The notes under the pieces: generated by a model
What the model was told of the DNA's origin: nothing
The model's input: the letters and a program-made list of their open reading frames with translations, nothing else
Database searches by the model: none
Program-made: the position numbers and the translations under genes
Assembly: GCA_963556495.2 (NCBI GenBank)
Contig: OY747704.1
Span: 3,160,501 to 3,224,500, forward strand
Direction: 5' to 3'
Length of the DNA: 64,000 nucleotides
Source: Valencia hispanica
Taxonomy: Eukaryota > Chordata > Actinopteri > Cyprinodontiformes > Valenciidae
In this document: positions 22,640 through 34,837 of the stretch, one piece after another
How positions within the stretch are numbered: the stretch's first letter is position 1
Layout of the letters: every line of letters starts with the position of its first letter

Positions 22640-23140
22640 ACTGAGAGTGACCAGAGAGATATGATTTGAACCAAAGGAGGGGGATGTGGTAGATGCTGAT
22701 AGAGGATAATTTATTGAGAAGCGTGAAATATTGTATCAAAGGCTGCGCTCAGATCAAGAAGTATAAAAACAGAAACAGTCATTTGTGATTATAAAAAGTG
22801 CAGATTATGTACTGTAAAAGGGACAGAAGCCAGATTGAAACTGTAAAGATTATTGAAGGTTAGATGAGTGAGAAGTTGTAAGGCAACAGATTGTTCAAGG
22901 AGTTTGGAAAGACAAGGTAGATTAGAGCTGAAGCGTAGATTATTTAAGTAATTCACATATAAACCATGCTTTTTCAATATGGGTGTAATGAAGGCAGTTT
23001 TATAAGGCAGAGGGGACAATTCCAGTAACAAGAGAAGAATGAATAATGGTGATAATGAGGGTGAGAAGGGAAGTGAGACAGGCTTTAAGGAGGACCATAA
23101 GGAGGGAATCGAGTTTACAGGATTAACGTTTGGATTTCAT
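22640..23140 (-). mobile_element. L2-type LINE fragment (third copy type)
   Basis: The minus strand reads P-L-P-Y-K-T-A-F-I-T-P-I-L-K-K and L-S-K-L-L-E-Q-S-V-A at 22900-23010, matching the RT N-terminal blocks P-x-x-x-K-x-A-x-I-x-P-L-L-K-K and F-L-S-K-x-L-E. The S-A-A-F-D-T block is degraded near 22740. It is 5'- and 3'-truncated. The upstream part to 23140 has no clear motif. Confidence 0.7.
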
Positions 23141-23169
23141 GATAAGATCAGAAATCTTTTTTGTCTTCC

Positions 23170-25408
23170 CTTTTCAAGGTCACGGTAACATGTGAAATGT
23201 TTAGACCTCTGCTATGGTACAGTTAAACGAGCCTACAAGTCATTTTGTAGAGCTCCCCTTGGTCTGTCCGACCATAACGTTGTTTATTTGGTTATTAACT
23301 GTCCTGAGGAGGACTAAACCTGAGCAACGTTTGGTTCCGGCCTGGTCAGAGGAATTTACATGGGAGCTATTGGACTGTTACTCATGAACAGACTGGGACT
23401 AATTTAAGGAGGCATGTTTTAACTTGGTTGAACTTGTTGAGACTGTTTCTGCTTATATAAGTTTCTGTAAAAATGAAATAATTCCTAAAAAGGCCATTTC
23501 CATTTTTCCAAATAGAGTTTTGTCCAAATTAGTCAAATGTATCATTAATCAGAGAAATATTAGTTTTAAACAGGGGGATGCCATAGTTTATAAAGACTTG
23601 CAGAAGCAAGTTAAGAGAGAGCGAGAGAGCTCAGATTAGCTAAACTCAAATATAAGGACAAAGTTGAATCCCTATTGAGTAGTGGCAAGTCACACCCTGC
23701 AAGGGATGGTGGGAAGTCTATAATGAGCTAACAATCTAATCATTAAAAAAACCTCTCATTTGATGGAAAGACCGATTCTGAGCTTGCAGATGAATTAAAT
23801 ACCTTTTACAACCGTTTTAATATTGATGATTTTACCAAAGAGTTCTCTGTGTACAGGGAACCATGGGCAGAACAAAATGTTGCTATAACTATTGATAAGG
23901 ACAGAGTTCACAAGATTCTTAGGGGGGTGAAGGAAAGGAAGAGCCCTGGTCCAGACAATATTGAAGGCCGCTTCCTCAAAAGCTGTGAAGAACCTCTGTC
24001 TGACATACTCGCCTTTATTTTTAATAAGTCACTTCAATCACACTGGGTCCTTCATCTCTGGATAGAGTCAGTGATTGTGCCTGTGCCTAAGACCGAAGGA
24101 CCTAAATCACTTAATGGTTTTAGACCAGTGGCCCTCACTTCCCTCATTATGAAAGCTTTTGAAAAAATTATTAAACAGGAGATTTTAGCAACAACACAAC
24201 TGCAACTCGACCCCTTACAATTTGCCTACAGGACAGGAAGGGGAGTCGAAGATGCTACAGGCAGACTCCTCCACAGTTTTCAACCACCTGGAAGGGGCAA
24301 AGAATTTCTTACGATTACTATTTATTGATTTTTCATCAGTTTTTAATTGTATTCAACCCCACATTTTAGCAGACAGACTTTTAAAGACACACAACATCAA
24401 CCCAGGGCTAATACCCAGGTTAGTTGGCTTTTTAACCTCTAGATCCCAAAAGGTTAAAGTAAATGTGTGTGTTTTATCTGGCAATCTTTGTTCTTTTACT
24501 GACTTCCCCCAAGGATGTGTCCTCTCCTCTCCTCTCTCCCCTCTCTTTGTTTTATACACAAATGCCATTCACAATATGATGGAAGACAGGTTTTTAAGTT
24601 TGCAGATGACTCTGTCATTGTGTCTCTTCTCAATGAAACCGTGATTGACCATGGACCAATAGTGAAGGATTTTAATGATTGGTGTAAGCAGTCCCTCTTA
24701 AACATAAATGTATCAAAGACTAAGGAACTAATTATTTATTTTAGGAAGAAGTGCCCCCGTCTTCTTCCCCCCACTATCATTGATGCCCAGCCAGCTGAGA
24801 CAGTTAAAGAGTATAAGTACCTTGGCACAATTATTGATAGCAAGCTATGTTTTGATTCACACACTGATGTTGTTTGTGCCAAAGCCCATCAGTGCACGTA
24901 CTTTTATTGCAAACTAAGGAATTTTAACATAGATCCGACTTTTATGAGAATGTTTTATTCCTGTTTTATTGACTCTGTTTTAACCTTCTGTTTTATCTGC
25001 TGGTTTGGTTCTCTGTCCATAAAAAACGAAAAGCGACTGGAGAGTATCATCAGGACATGTAGCAAGATTGCAGGCATCCACTTCCCCACCCTTGCTCACA
25101 CCTACTCCAACAGAGTGGTAAAGACGGCACAATGTCCTGCCAGTTTAAGCTACTCCCCTCAGGCCGTAGGTACTCCATGCCCAGATGCAGGACCAAAAGA
25201 CTCAGAAACTCTTTTATCCCAATTTCCATTTCTATTTAAAGAGTCTGCTTGAACTGTTTTAACAATATTTGTTATTTATTACTGCATTTTAGATACTGTG
25301 GGTATTTTTATGTTTTATGTATTGTTGTGTGTCTTGTTTTTATGTCTGTCTGCTGGCTGTGCAAATAATTGCCCCTCTGGGACAATAAAGTTCCCTTGTC
25401 CTTGATAC
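23170..25408 (+). mobile_element. Rex1/Babar-type LINE, 5'-truncated
   Basis: Begins in the end of the endonuclease (L-G-L-S-D-H-N-V-V-Y at about 23255), continues through a broken linker to RT, and ends with the 3' UTR and the sequence GCCCCTCTGGGACAATAAAG plus a CCTTG-type tail at 25400. That ending is typical of Rex1-type elements and is shared in form with the copy ending at 39756. Confidence 0.8.
23849..25252 (+). pseudogene. Rex1-type reverse transcriptase, frameshifted
   Basis: Three overlapping frames: 23849-24328 has K-S-P-G-P-D-N, V-P-V-P-K-T, F-R-P-V-A-L-T-S and L-D-P-L-Q-F-A-Y-R; 24222-24644 has F-I-D-F-S-S-V-F-N-C-I-Q-P and F-P-Q-G-C-V-L-S; 24515-25252 has F-K-F-A-D-D-S-V-I-V, W-C-K-Q, N-V-S-K-T-K-E-L and Y-L-G-T-I-I-D. 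The ADD catalytic pair is intact. Two frameshifts (near 24290 and 24570) break it. The usual Leu-rich C-terminus that leads into the 3' UTR is present but degraded. Confidence 0.85.
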
Positions 25409-27895
25409 ACATGAATTTACGCCATCTATTATTATTCTCTCAGCCATATCAAGCAAGTATTCATAAACAATAACTGAGACTGAACTATTCGGCTATTATT
25501 ATTGGTTCATAGACTTCAGAATGGTGCCCCAACTTAGTAATTTTGATCTAAAATACTAATTTTGCTAATAATTGCCCTAAGCAATTATCCATAGTTATTC
25601 ATTGCCAAAACAAGCCTATTGTTACACAACACCAGGCTGTTGTAGTGATGAAATAGTGGACCTCTTGGTCCATCTATGTTCCATGTGATTATAGTCAACA
25701 AATAAATGAGATTATGAATGAATTCAAAGGACCCTATATTCAAGGTAGCTGAAAAGGACTTCTGTAAGGGTAGCCAACTCTCCCAGATACCAGTCACTGG
25801 ACATGCTTCAGGCACCTGCCATTTGAAGGAGATCCTTGGGTCTACTCAAGGATCTCCTGAAGTTAATGGCAGGACAATAACACCCCATCCGACCTAGCGT
25901 TGCATTAAGTACCTTGTGCAAACCAGGGAGAGGGATGTCTAGGTTTCCCTACATGACCTGTAAAATCAATTACCTGATCTCAGGTAAGTGAAAGACAACA
26001 GATAGATTATCCTGTCTTGGACTGGACCTTAATGAGATTTTAACCTAAATTTTGCAAAACATCATTTTTTAACTCCCTGTTCTTTTCCAGGTGTGTGGGA
26101 GATGCATAGAAGAGAAAGATAAGTCATTCAACATACAACACTGGGTGGTTGTGAGAAAAGAAGGGAGTAGTGTCAGCTGCTCGCAGGGGTTCATTTCATA
26201 AACTCATTAAAATGAATGAGGAGTTCTCGGATGGGTCAAACGTTTTAATCTGGAGCCAGTGGGACTTTCAATTTGATTGAAAATTCTCAAGTAAGCGCAG
26301 TTTGAAATTGAAATTATTGGCATTTTCTTCCCTCTGACTGATACATCACAGCTGGCTTTGCTGACTCTGTTAAAATTTCATATCCATTCACATATATTAG
26401 GCTCATTGTTGCTCTTTGTAAATGTGAAAAGGAAAAGGGCAAAATATATTCATGCTACAAAAGGCATTGTTGTTGAAGAAGCTGTCAGAATTGCCCAAAG
26501 TTTCTTCAAGATCAATAACAGCTCATTTCCTCTCTGCTATATGATATGTGAAGAAACATAAGTTCTGGTTTCTAGCCTTTATCCACACCTGTCAGGCTCC
26601 ACACACACCTCACACATCTCATGTCCTTAGAAGATTAATAGCTGCTCACAGTGTGTCCCATTAAATATGACAACAGCTATGCAGTGATCCTGAATGACAG
26701 AGAACTGAGCTAATTATCCGTCTCTGCACCTATACTTTAAATATAATCCTTCCTGCCAATCATTGTCAGTAATTTCAGAACATTGTGCTTATGCCCAGCC
26801 ATGTAGGGATTTATGATTATGATTAATATTGCATTTTGCCACCCTTCGAACCATTTTGCTTTTAAGTAACTCCACCAATTTATAGAAGACATTAAGATGG
26901 AGTGCCAGTCCTATACAGCATTGAACTCAAAGAAAAAACTGTGCTCTGATGTATTAGTGGTGTGCTGTAGTGGTTGGTCAACTAACATAGTAAATGTAAC
27001 TGAAAATATGCTAAACATAGGATGCTAGACCTTTTTTATTCATTTATTTTTTCTATTTTCCAGATTTAGGTCACTGGGACAGTTTCTTATCTTTAGCAGT
27101 GGTCCCTTGAGGGCTGGTTTCTCAACATCAAAGCCCAGCTAGAATAAGCTTTGGAAGAATAAGACCAGCTTCCTTGAACAAACATTTGATTTTGTTGCCA
27201 AGTTAAATTGCTTGCAGGCGAATTTAGGAAAGGAGAGCTGCAGGTTGAAAAGGATCCGTTGATAACTGGAGCAGGGTGTCGCAAATGGCTGCAGAAATGA
27301 GAAGATGCAAGTAAAAGTACTCCATTCAAAGCACCAAAGATGGAAGAGCACATAGAAACCATGAAATGAAGATCAGATCCCCATTTAATTTATTTTCAGA
27401 TTCATGTGAAAGACACTAAACATGTTATAGTATTACAGATTCCGTCATAAAATAAATTAGAATATTATTGAGAATTTATTTTATTTAGTAATCAGTGAGT
27501 GGAGACATCATAAACTGTAGTCTATTTTTCCACTGTCGTGGAAGAATAATATCTTCTCCTTCTAAAAGGATGAGGCTGCAGTCCGTTATGCTTTTTTGTA
27601 TATTTAATAAGCAGATCGACCAGAATAATCATATAGGGACCTTGAGTTTGCCAAAGCTCAAACTCTCCCACACCCTCATATTCCTAAAGCCTTATGGTAT
27701 AAAGTACTCCAATATTATCCTCCTCCATCCTTCCTACGCCATCCTGATATCTAGTCCCCCAAAGTAAGAAAAACACAAAAGGGAGCGAGGTCAGAGGGCC
27801 TCCTGCTCAAATCTGCACTTCACTGATGTCTGTTTAAACACTCTGATGATCTCTACATTATATATTCTCTAGATGCATTTACCAACATGTAACTA
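25409..27895. other. No recognised gene
   Basis: About 2.5 kb of AT-rich sequence with only short frames on both strands (for example 25585-25815, 27093-27362, 27495-27767) and no family signature. It may be single-copy host DNA. Confidence 0.4.
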
Positions 27896-28704
27896 ATCAA
27901 GTAATTCACATAACCTAATTACAATTTTCCCATCACACCACCCACGTTTGTCCAGACATCTACAGTCTTTGTCCATAGTGCTGCTTCCCCAGCAGACAAC
28001 AGCATATAGAAGCACACTTTCGATGACTGTGTGGTAGAACATCTGCAGCATGTTCCTGCAGACAACAAAGGACCTGAGGAAAAAAAGGCAACTCTGTCCC
28101 TTCCTGTATGCTGCGTCTGTATTGGTGGTCCACTCCAGGTTTTGGTGCAGAACCACACCCAGGTATCTGTAGGACCCCAGTCTCTATTTCCTCCCCATCG
28201 ATGCAGACTGGCTGTCTTGGTGGTTTAGATCTCCTGAAGTCCACCACCAACTCCTTAGTCTTGGTGGTGTTCAAGAAGGAGAAGATTTTTTACTCCTGTC
28301 AGGGAAGGTCTCCACCAGGTCCCTGTCCTCAGCAACCTGCACTTTCATTTGACGGACAAGGAGCCACTCCAAGGTCTTCATGATGTGCGATCTCAAAGCC
28401 ACTGGTCTGTAATCATTCAGCTCTACCGGTCGGCCTATTTTGGGCACCGGTATGAGACATTAAGTCTTCAACAGGACCGGAACTTTTTCTATTTGAAGAC
28501 TCAGATTGAAGAGCCTCTGCAGGGGAACTGCTAGTTGTCCTGCACAGTCCTTCAGAAGCCTTGGACAAACTCCATCCGGACCAACAGCCTTGTCCAGTCG
28601 AAATTTCCTGAGCTCTACTCTCACCTTTTCTTCTGTTACCGACAGTTGGAGCAGCTCAGGATGCAGGGGAGGGGGGGAAGCACAGGTATTGAAGGTGGAG
28701 TGAG
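27896..28704 (-). mobile_element. Rex1-type LINE fragment with internal deletion
   Basis: The minus strand reads K-A-V-G-P-D-G-V-C-P-R-L-L-K and L-F-N-L-S-L near 28560, then Y-R-P-V-A-L-x-S-H-I-M-K-T-L-E at about 28390. It then jumps at about 28310 to T-K-T-K-E-L-V-V-D-F-R-R and Y-L-G-V-V-L-H at 28260-28150. The RT centre, including the D-F-S-S-A-F-N and F-A-D-D blocks, is deleted. It ends near 27930 without a recognisable 3' tail. Confidence 0.8.
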
Positions 28705-28711
28705 TACCCAT
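28460..28711 (-). pseudogene. Rex1-type RT N-terminal piece
   Basis: An 83-codon frame holding the linker end and the first RT blocks (L-R-K-F-R-L-D-K-A-V-G-P-D). Upstream it runs in the same frame into the minisatellite, where the text becomes Ala/Ser/Thr/Pro-rich (A-A-S-S-N-F-T-S-G-S). A stop at 28499-28460 ends it before the next RT block, which is in another frame. Confidence 0.75.
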
Positions 28712-29545
28712 GGAGGTGGAGGCCGCAGACCCAGACGTGAAGTTGGAGGAAGCAGCCTAAGAGATGGAGGTGGAGGGAGCAGCCGCGGAAATGGAGGAAA
28801 AAGCCCCATACGTGGAGGTGGAGGGAGCAGCCGCAGACGTGGAAATGGAGGAAGCAGCCGCATACGTGGAGGTGGAGGGAGCAGCAGCAAACATGGAGAT
28901 GGAAGAAGCAGCCGCAGACTTGGAGGTGGAGGGAGCAAACATAGACGTGGAGGTGGAGGAAGCAACAGCAGAGATGGAGGTGGGGAAAGCAGCCGCAGTT
29001 GTGGAGGGAGCAGCCTAAGAGATGGAGGTGGAGGGAGCAGACGCAGACGTGGAAATGGAGGAAGCAGCCACAGAGGTGGTGGTGGAGGGAGCAGCTACAG
29101 ACGTGGAGGTAAAGGAAGCAGCCGCAGACGTGGAGGTAGCAACCACAGACGTGGAGGTGGAGGAAGCAGCAGCAGAGATGGAGGTGGGGAAAGCAGCCAC
29201 GGTTGTGGAGGGAGCAGCTGCAGACGTGGAGGAAGCAGGCACAGACGTGGAGGTGGAGAAAGCAGCCACAGACGTGGAGGTGGAGAAAGCAACCGCGGAT
29301 GTGGAGGTGGAGGAAGCAGGTACAGACGTGGAGATGGAGAAAGCAGCCACAGACGTGGAGGTGGAGGAAGTAGCCGCAGACCCGGAGGAAGTAGCCGCAG
29401 ATGTGGAGGGAGCAGCCGCAGACTCTGAGGTGGAGGAAGCAGCCACAGACGTGGAGGGAGCAGACGTAGACTCTGAGGTGGAGGAAGCAGCCACAGATGT
29501 GGAGGGAGCAGCCGCAGATGTGGAGGTGGAGGAAGTAACTCAAGA
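28705..29545. repeat. 27-bp minisatellite, about 31 units, open in several frames
   Basis: Head-to-tail units of the type GTGGAGGTGGAGGAAGCAGC + CGCAGAC (27 bp), with occasional 18- or 21-bp units, all multiples of three. Long open frames therefore occur on both strands: plus 28535-29428 (Gly/Ser/Arg), plus 29022-29561 (V-E-V-E-x-A-A-x-D), minus 28656-29555 (Cys/His/Leu), minus 29015-29494 (Ala/Ser/Thr) and minus 29095-29550 (Pro/Leu). The array abuts the Rex1-type linker at 28704. Confidence 0.95.
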
Positions 29546-29572
29546 TGCAACTCATATATAAGGAAGAGGTGG

Positions 29573-29632
29573 GAGGTGTATATCTGTCTACTATATATAT
29601 ATATTATCTATATCTATTATATATAAATAGAC
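29573..29632. repeat. TA-rich microsatellite
   Basis: Alternating TATATA and TATCTA tracts between the minisatellite and the next LINE. A C-tract of about 12 bases follows at 29670-29684. Confidence 0.85.
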
Positions 29633-29663
29633 AAGGCACTCGTACACTGACATTGAGCCTGGC

Positions 29664-32600
29664 ATGTCCACGCCCCCCCCCCCCTGTCAACTACAGTGGC
29701 CACAGCTGCCCCTGCCCTCTCTGATTCCTCCACCACATCCTGATGTGCAAATGGTCCCTGCTCCTATGAACTCACCCCTGATTTTAACAGTAACTCACAT
29801 ACTGGACTTGGACCTTGTTCTACCTCATTCATACCTGTTCTTATCAGCAGAGAGCGGACTAAAAATCATAAACCGAAAAAGTGCAACCCAAATAATTTCA
29901 AAAAGTTGCCAAAAGCCCCACTTTTAGTAAATCATACAGTCCCTCCATCTCCAATCACCATTAATATGGCACTTTTTAATGTTCGCTCTCTGCTCAACAA
30001 AACATTTATAATAAATGATCTGATTTTAGACCATAATCTTCATTGTTTATTTTTAACAGAAACTTGGCTGAGTGCAGATGCCCCTGTTGTTTTTACAGAG
30101 GCCTCCCCACCAAATTTTAACTTCACTTATTCTACGAGGAGTAGCAAAAAGGGAGGCGGAACTGCTTTTATAAGTTCATCAACACTTTCCGCCAAACCTG
30201 TTTTATTTGATAACTATTTTACTTTGAATATAATGCAACTGTTTTTAGCACTCCTCAGATTTTATGTGTCACAATTTATAGACCTCATAAAAAGAGTGCA
30301 CTTTTTATTCAAGAATTTTCAGAGTTTTTATCAATTTTGCACAACTCCTTTGAAAGGATAATTTTAGCTGGTGATTTTAATCTACATATGGATAAACTTT
30401 TAGACCCTTTATCGACAGATTTTTTAAACATTCTGACTTATATGGATTTTAGCCAACATGTCATGCAGCCGACTCACAACAAAGGATACACCTGGACTTG
30501 GTCATCATGTATGGCCTGTCCAACAGTGTGTCCTCTGATGTTGACTTGGCTGTCTCTGACTACTACTGTGTGTTTTTTAACACCACCAGTTTTATTCAGC
30601 AGGAGACCTCTGTGAGAACTGTCAGGAAGCGTCATCTAACCCCTGAAGTGGCTGTAAGTTGTCTGAAATTTTTTTTAAAGAATCCTCCTATTGTTTAACC
30701 TGCCCTCTGTGATTTTGTTGTAAATGATTTTAACAGAAGGCTTCAGTCCACTCTTGACCGGCTTGCTCCACTACAAGTTAAAAGTTTAAAATCTAAAGCT
30801 GCACCCCCGTGGAGAAATGAAAACCTCAGAAAAATGAAGAGAAATTGTAGGGCGGCAGAGAGAAAATGGAGGAAATGTAAAACCACAATAAACCATCAAA
30901 TATACACAGATCTTCTCAAATTATACAACAATGCAGTAAGAAATTCATACTTCTCCAAAATCATCTTGGAACATAAAAATAATTCCAAAATCCTTTTTTC
31001 CACCATTGATAAACTTTTTAACAGAGCTACTAATGCATTTCCTAAAACCCCCTCAAACACTCTTTGTGAGGAGTTTGCAGACCACTTCAGAGGTAGACAC
31101 CATCAGATGTAATATTTTATCTTCTCAAAGTAACATGGTTTTAGACAAATCTGAGTGTGTGTCTTTACCAGAGGAAACGCTGGACAGTTTTGTCCTGGTA
31201 GAAGCTGGGACTCTTGATAAAGTTTTCTCCTCAGTGAGGCCCACCACATGTGTTTTGGGCCCGATTCCCACTTCCTTTTTTAACCAATTTTATGAATCTT
31301 TTAGAAATGAGATTTTAACCATGATGAATTGCTCCCTTCAGACGGGGGTCTTTCCTGCCTCCTTTAAAAGGGCGGTAGTGAGGCCCCTGCTGAAGAAGAG
31401 CAATTTAGATTTTAATGATTCAAACAACTTCCGACCGGTATCTAACTTACCATTTTTTTGCAAAATTTTAGAAAAACTTGTTTTAAATCAACTTAATAAT
31501 TTTATTAACGCTCATAATGTCCTAGAGAAATTTCGGTTTGGTTTTAGGGTGAACCACAGCACAGAGACGGCCCTTTTGAAGATTTTAAATGATTTTAGAT
31601 TAAATTATGAAGCACAGAAGGTGACAGTGTTGGTTCTACTGGATCTAAGCACTGCCTTTGATCCAGTAGACCACACTATTCTTTTAACCCGTTTAAAACA
31701 GATTGCCCTCTCTGGTGCTGTTCACAAATGGTTTACATCCTATCTCTCAGACAGGACTTTTATGGTAAGTTTAGATACCTGCTCCTCTAGGGTCCATAGG
31801 ATTACATGTGGTGTGCCCCAGGGTTCGCTTTTAGGCCCAGTGCTTTTTGACCTTTATATGCTCCCTCTTGGCAGTGTCATCAGAAGACATGGAGTTAACT
31901 TTCACAGTTATGCTGATGATACACAGCTGTACATCTCCATGTCTCCCGATGACACACGGCCAATAGATGCACTTTTTAACTGCATTTTAGACATTAAATC
32001 CTGGATGGCAGAAAACTTTCTCCAGCTCAACCAGGACAAAACTGAAGTTTTAGTTATTGGTCCTGAAGCTCAGAGAGAGAAACTTTTACCAAAACTACAA
32101 TCACTGTCTTTTAATGAAGTGAAGAACCTGGGTGTGATTTTTGACTCTGAGCTGACTTTTATTCCTCACATAAAAAATATTACTAAAATAGGTTTTATCA
32201 ACTAAAGAACATTGCCAGAGTCCGCCCCATTCTCTTTCGGGCCAACACGGAGACACTGATGAATGCTTTTATCTCCAGTAGAATTGATTACTGTAATGCC
32301 CTGCTTTCTGGTCTTCCCAAAAAGAGTATCTCAGATTTACAACTACTACAAAATTCAGCAGCACGTGTCCTGACGAAGACCAGGAGGCGGGATCACATTA
32401 CACCGGCCTTAAAATCATTGCATTGGCTCCCCGTAAGTTTTAGATTGGATTTTACGGTTCTTTTAACGGTTTTTAAGTGTCTTAATGGTCTTGGGCCTTC
32501 TTATCCTTCAGATCTGCTTTTACCATATAAACCTTCGCGGTCTCTGCGCTCCTCTGACAGCCGTCTCCTTGTCACCCCAAAAGTCCGGACACACACGCAT

Positions 32601-32870
32601 GGCGAGGCGTCTTTCCAGTTTTATGGTCCTCACCTCTGGAAAAGGCTGCCAGAGGACCTCAGGGCCGCAGAGAACGTTCATGTATTTAAGAGCAGGCTCA
32701 AGACTCACCTTTTTAGCCTAGCTTTTAACTGATTATTATTTATTACTGTTTGTTTATTTGCTCTGCATGTTTTATATGATTATATTTTGATCAGTGTTTT
32801 ACTATTTAATCTTAGCACATTAATTTACTGTTTATTTTTATACATTAATTTATCTTAATCACCGTTCCAG
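29664..32870 (+). mobile_element. Family-2 L2 LINE, largely complete ORF2
   Basis: Plus-strand LINE. A Pro-rich segment at 29664-29780 may be the ORF1 C-terminus. ORF2 follows from 29966 to 32732, then an AT-rich 3' UTR. The element's end is unclear; I place it near 32870, where composition changes. It is nearly identical in RT to the fragment at 19231-20121, so family 2 has been amplified comparatively recently. Confidence 0.85.
29966..32732 (+). pseudogene. Family-2 L2 ORF2 (endonuclease and RT)
   Basis: Endonuclease: A-L-F-N-V-R-S-L-L-N-K at 29966, L-T-E-T-W-L at 30055, a frameshift near 30220, I-L-A-G-D-F-N-L-H-M at 30360 and T-H-N-K-G at 30475. The linker is broken between 30500 and 31000. 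RT is mostly one open frame (31006-32205): [50 protein letters not shown] and F-L-Q-L-N-Q-D-K-T-E. After a stop at 32205 the C-terminal part follows in another frame (32259-32732; S-A-A-R-V-L-T-K-T, L-H-W-L-P-V, ending L-K-T-H-L-F-S-L-A-F-N). Catalytic motifs look intact; at least four lesions prevent function. Confidence 0.9.
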
Positions 32871-33601
32871 TGTTTCCTCTGTGGGAGCCCTCTGCCTCGG
32901 GAGCGGTGGTCGGCTGTGGCTGCCTGGGTGCTCTCCAGGTGGAGCTTGGGTGGAGGTGGGGGTCTTGGCTGAGGCTTCATTGCGTCGCCCACACAGATTA
33001 CAAAGTGGAGTCGGGGATACCAGTCCAAGATAGCGGCCCCATGGCTCATCAGCGCCAATAGCCAGTTGCAGTCGATGCGGCGTCTACTCTTTATATATGT
33101 CTATGGTAGTGTGCTCCTTCATATGTCTTTATTTTGCTGTGCTGTTAAATAAATGCACTGGGTTATACAAGGACATGCCTTATTCATCGCAACATTCCAA
33201 ACAGACTTTTTATTAAGATCACATTTCTGTATCAAAATGTTTTATATTGGTTTAATGTGATATTCTAATCTTTAATGTCATGTTTTTATGAGCTGTAAGC
33301 AGAAAATCATCATAATCAACATAAATAAAGGCTTGAAAACATCAGTCTTGATAAAATTAATCAATATAATGTGTTTCACAGTGATGGAGTTACTGAAATA
33401 AATTAACTTTCCAGTCATTTTCTAATTTATTGAAAATGACTGAAGAAGAATATGACATCTGATCAAAACGAACTGTTTATATTAATATCACATTCTGGTT
33501 GGCTTATAAAATCGCACAGATAGTAAAGAAATGCTGGCGCAGCGAAGCAGACAGAGTACAATGGGCAAAGAAGTGGACGGCAACAACACTGCAGCACAGT
33601 A
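32871..33601. other. No recognised gene
   Basis: The GC-rich start (32880-33060) has overlapping frames on both strands but no domain. A short stretch at 33085-33110 (GCGGCGTCTACTCTTTATAT then TGTCTATGG) resembles the end of a common fish dispersed repeat. The rest is AT-rich. Confidence 0.35.
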
Positions 33602-33742
33602 GGCAAAGCAAGGCAATTTTATTTGTATAGCACACTTTCAACAACAAGGTGATTCAAGGTGCTTTACATGATTAAGGGGTAAAATAAAAATAGCCTATAA
33701 TAAGCATATAAAGTAAAAACAGCAATAAAGCAAGAAGCATAC
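33602..33742 (-). mobile_element. L2 piece 1: 3' tail
   Basis: Minus-strand 3' UTR with the AAAGCACCTTGAATCACC block, AAATAAAATTGCC and a CCTTG-like tail at 33602. It stops at CATAC (33738-33742), which is repeated at 35978-35982 where the element resumes. Confidence 0.9.
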
Positions 33743-34082
33743 TGTTATGTTTCTGTGTCTGTTGGTTGCTGTTTGTTTTCTCACCTTCTTCACACAGGCG
33801 TGGCAGGCAGTTCTGAACAGGTGCAGCTCGTTGAGGCTCGTTACCCACCAGCTTCATAAGGGGAGTGGGCACTGCAAGCTGACACCAGATGATTCTCGCA
33901 GTCAGCGTGGTGCTAGGCCAACTTCCTAACAAAAACCCAAGTAAGAGTTTCTCCTTCATGTCATTCGGATCCTCACCAGAGTTATCTTCCCGCAGATCCA
34001 CTTACCTTCCTTCCAAGACTCCTGGATTCTTCCGTTCTGGATCTCCTCACCTCTCCAGCATTTATCCCTGTCAGCTAGTGAT

Positions 34083-34837
34083 GGCGAGATGAAGCCCCAT
34101 GAGGCATTGAACCACTTCAGCCAATTGGTTCAAGAAAGGGTTCTGCTCACGAGGCTTCATGTGAACACAAACCCCCCTACTGGCCAGGAACATAATCACA
34201 GGCAGCTGTAGCTCTTAGCCACTTAATGTGTGATGCATTAAAGTTGTAAGTCTGCTATGGTTCTTGGGAATGACTGAGTTCCCAAAAAATAATTTCTCTA
34301 CATAAAAGATTACAAATGTGAATAATAAAATTATTTTTTTGAATGTATTCTGTCTGTAAATTATCCCCAAACGGTAGTATGATATGTTATGGCAGGTTGT
34401 GTAATAATGTTTTTCTGTCACTTGAGGCAAAAGACATGGGCTTAAGCAGGCAGAGGAAAGTGAAAATGCTTGTGGAACTAGGAAGAGGGCACTGAAAATG
34501 ATTGTGTAACTTGGGCAATGATGTACAGAACAGGGGAAAAACATTTTTAATCAAAAATAGCAGTTTCTCAACAGTTTTAGGTTTTTAGCGATTCCTTTTT
34601 CTTGACACCACCTCACCAGCCTTCGAAAACACTCTTTCACAAGGCACAGAAGATGCTGGAGTACACAAAAACACAAGTGCTAGACTAAATAAATTGGGGT
34701 ACAGTAATTTTAGCTTTTCCCAATACTCCAGGGGGGTTCCAGCCTGCTAATATTTGGCTACCAAACAGGGGAAATCCTCCTCTTCCTAGCTGGTTCCATC
34801 CTCTCACTTATCTCTCTCCCCTCACTCTCCTAAATTA
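34083..34837 (-). mobile_element. hAT transposon 3' fragment
   Basis: The left edge CTAGTGATGGCGAGATGAAG resembles a hAT terminal repeat. The minus strand encodes the end of a hAT transposase at 34560-34830. The other terminus is absent because the next repeat starts at 34838. Confidence 0.7.
34560..34830 (-). pseudogene. hAT transposase C-terminal dimerisation (hATC) fragment
   Basis: The minus strand reads P-A-S-S-V-P-C-E-R-V-F-S-K-A-G near 34650, the highly conserved hATC block, then S-R-K-R-N-R followed by a stop where the family has Leu. Upstream, a degraded Y-P-N-L-F-like segment (34720-34760) fits the same domain. hAT transposases multimerise through this region. Only the last 90 or so codons remain. 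Confidence 0.85.

Noticed and set aside
28535..29428. Gly/Ser/Arg-rich frame resembling an RGG protein, plus other long frames over the same stretch
   Set aside because: All are translations of one 27-bp minisatellite; frames on both strands are open, so none has special support.
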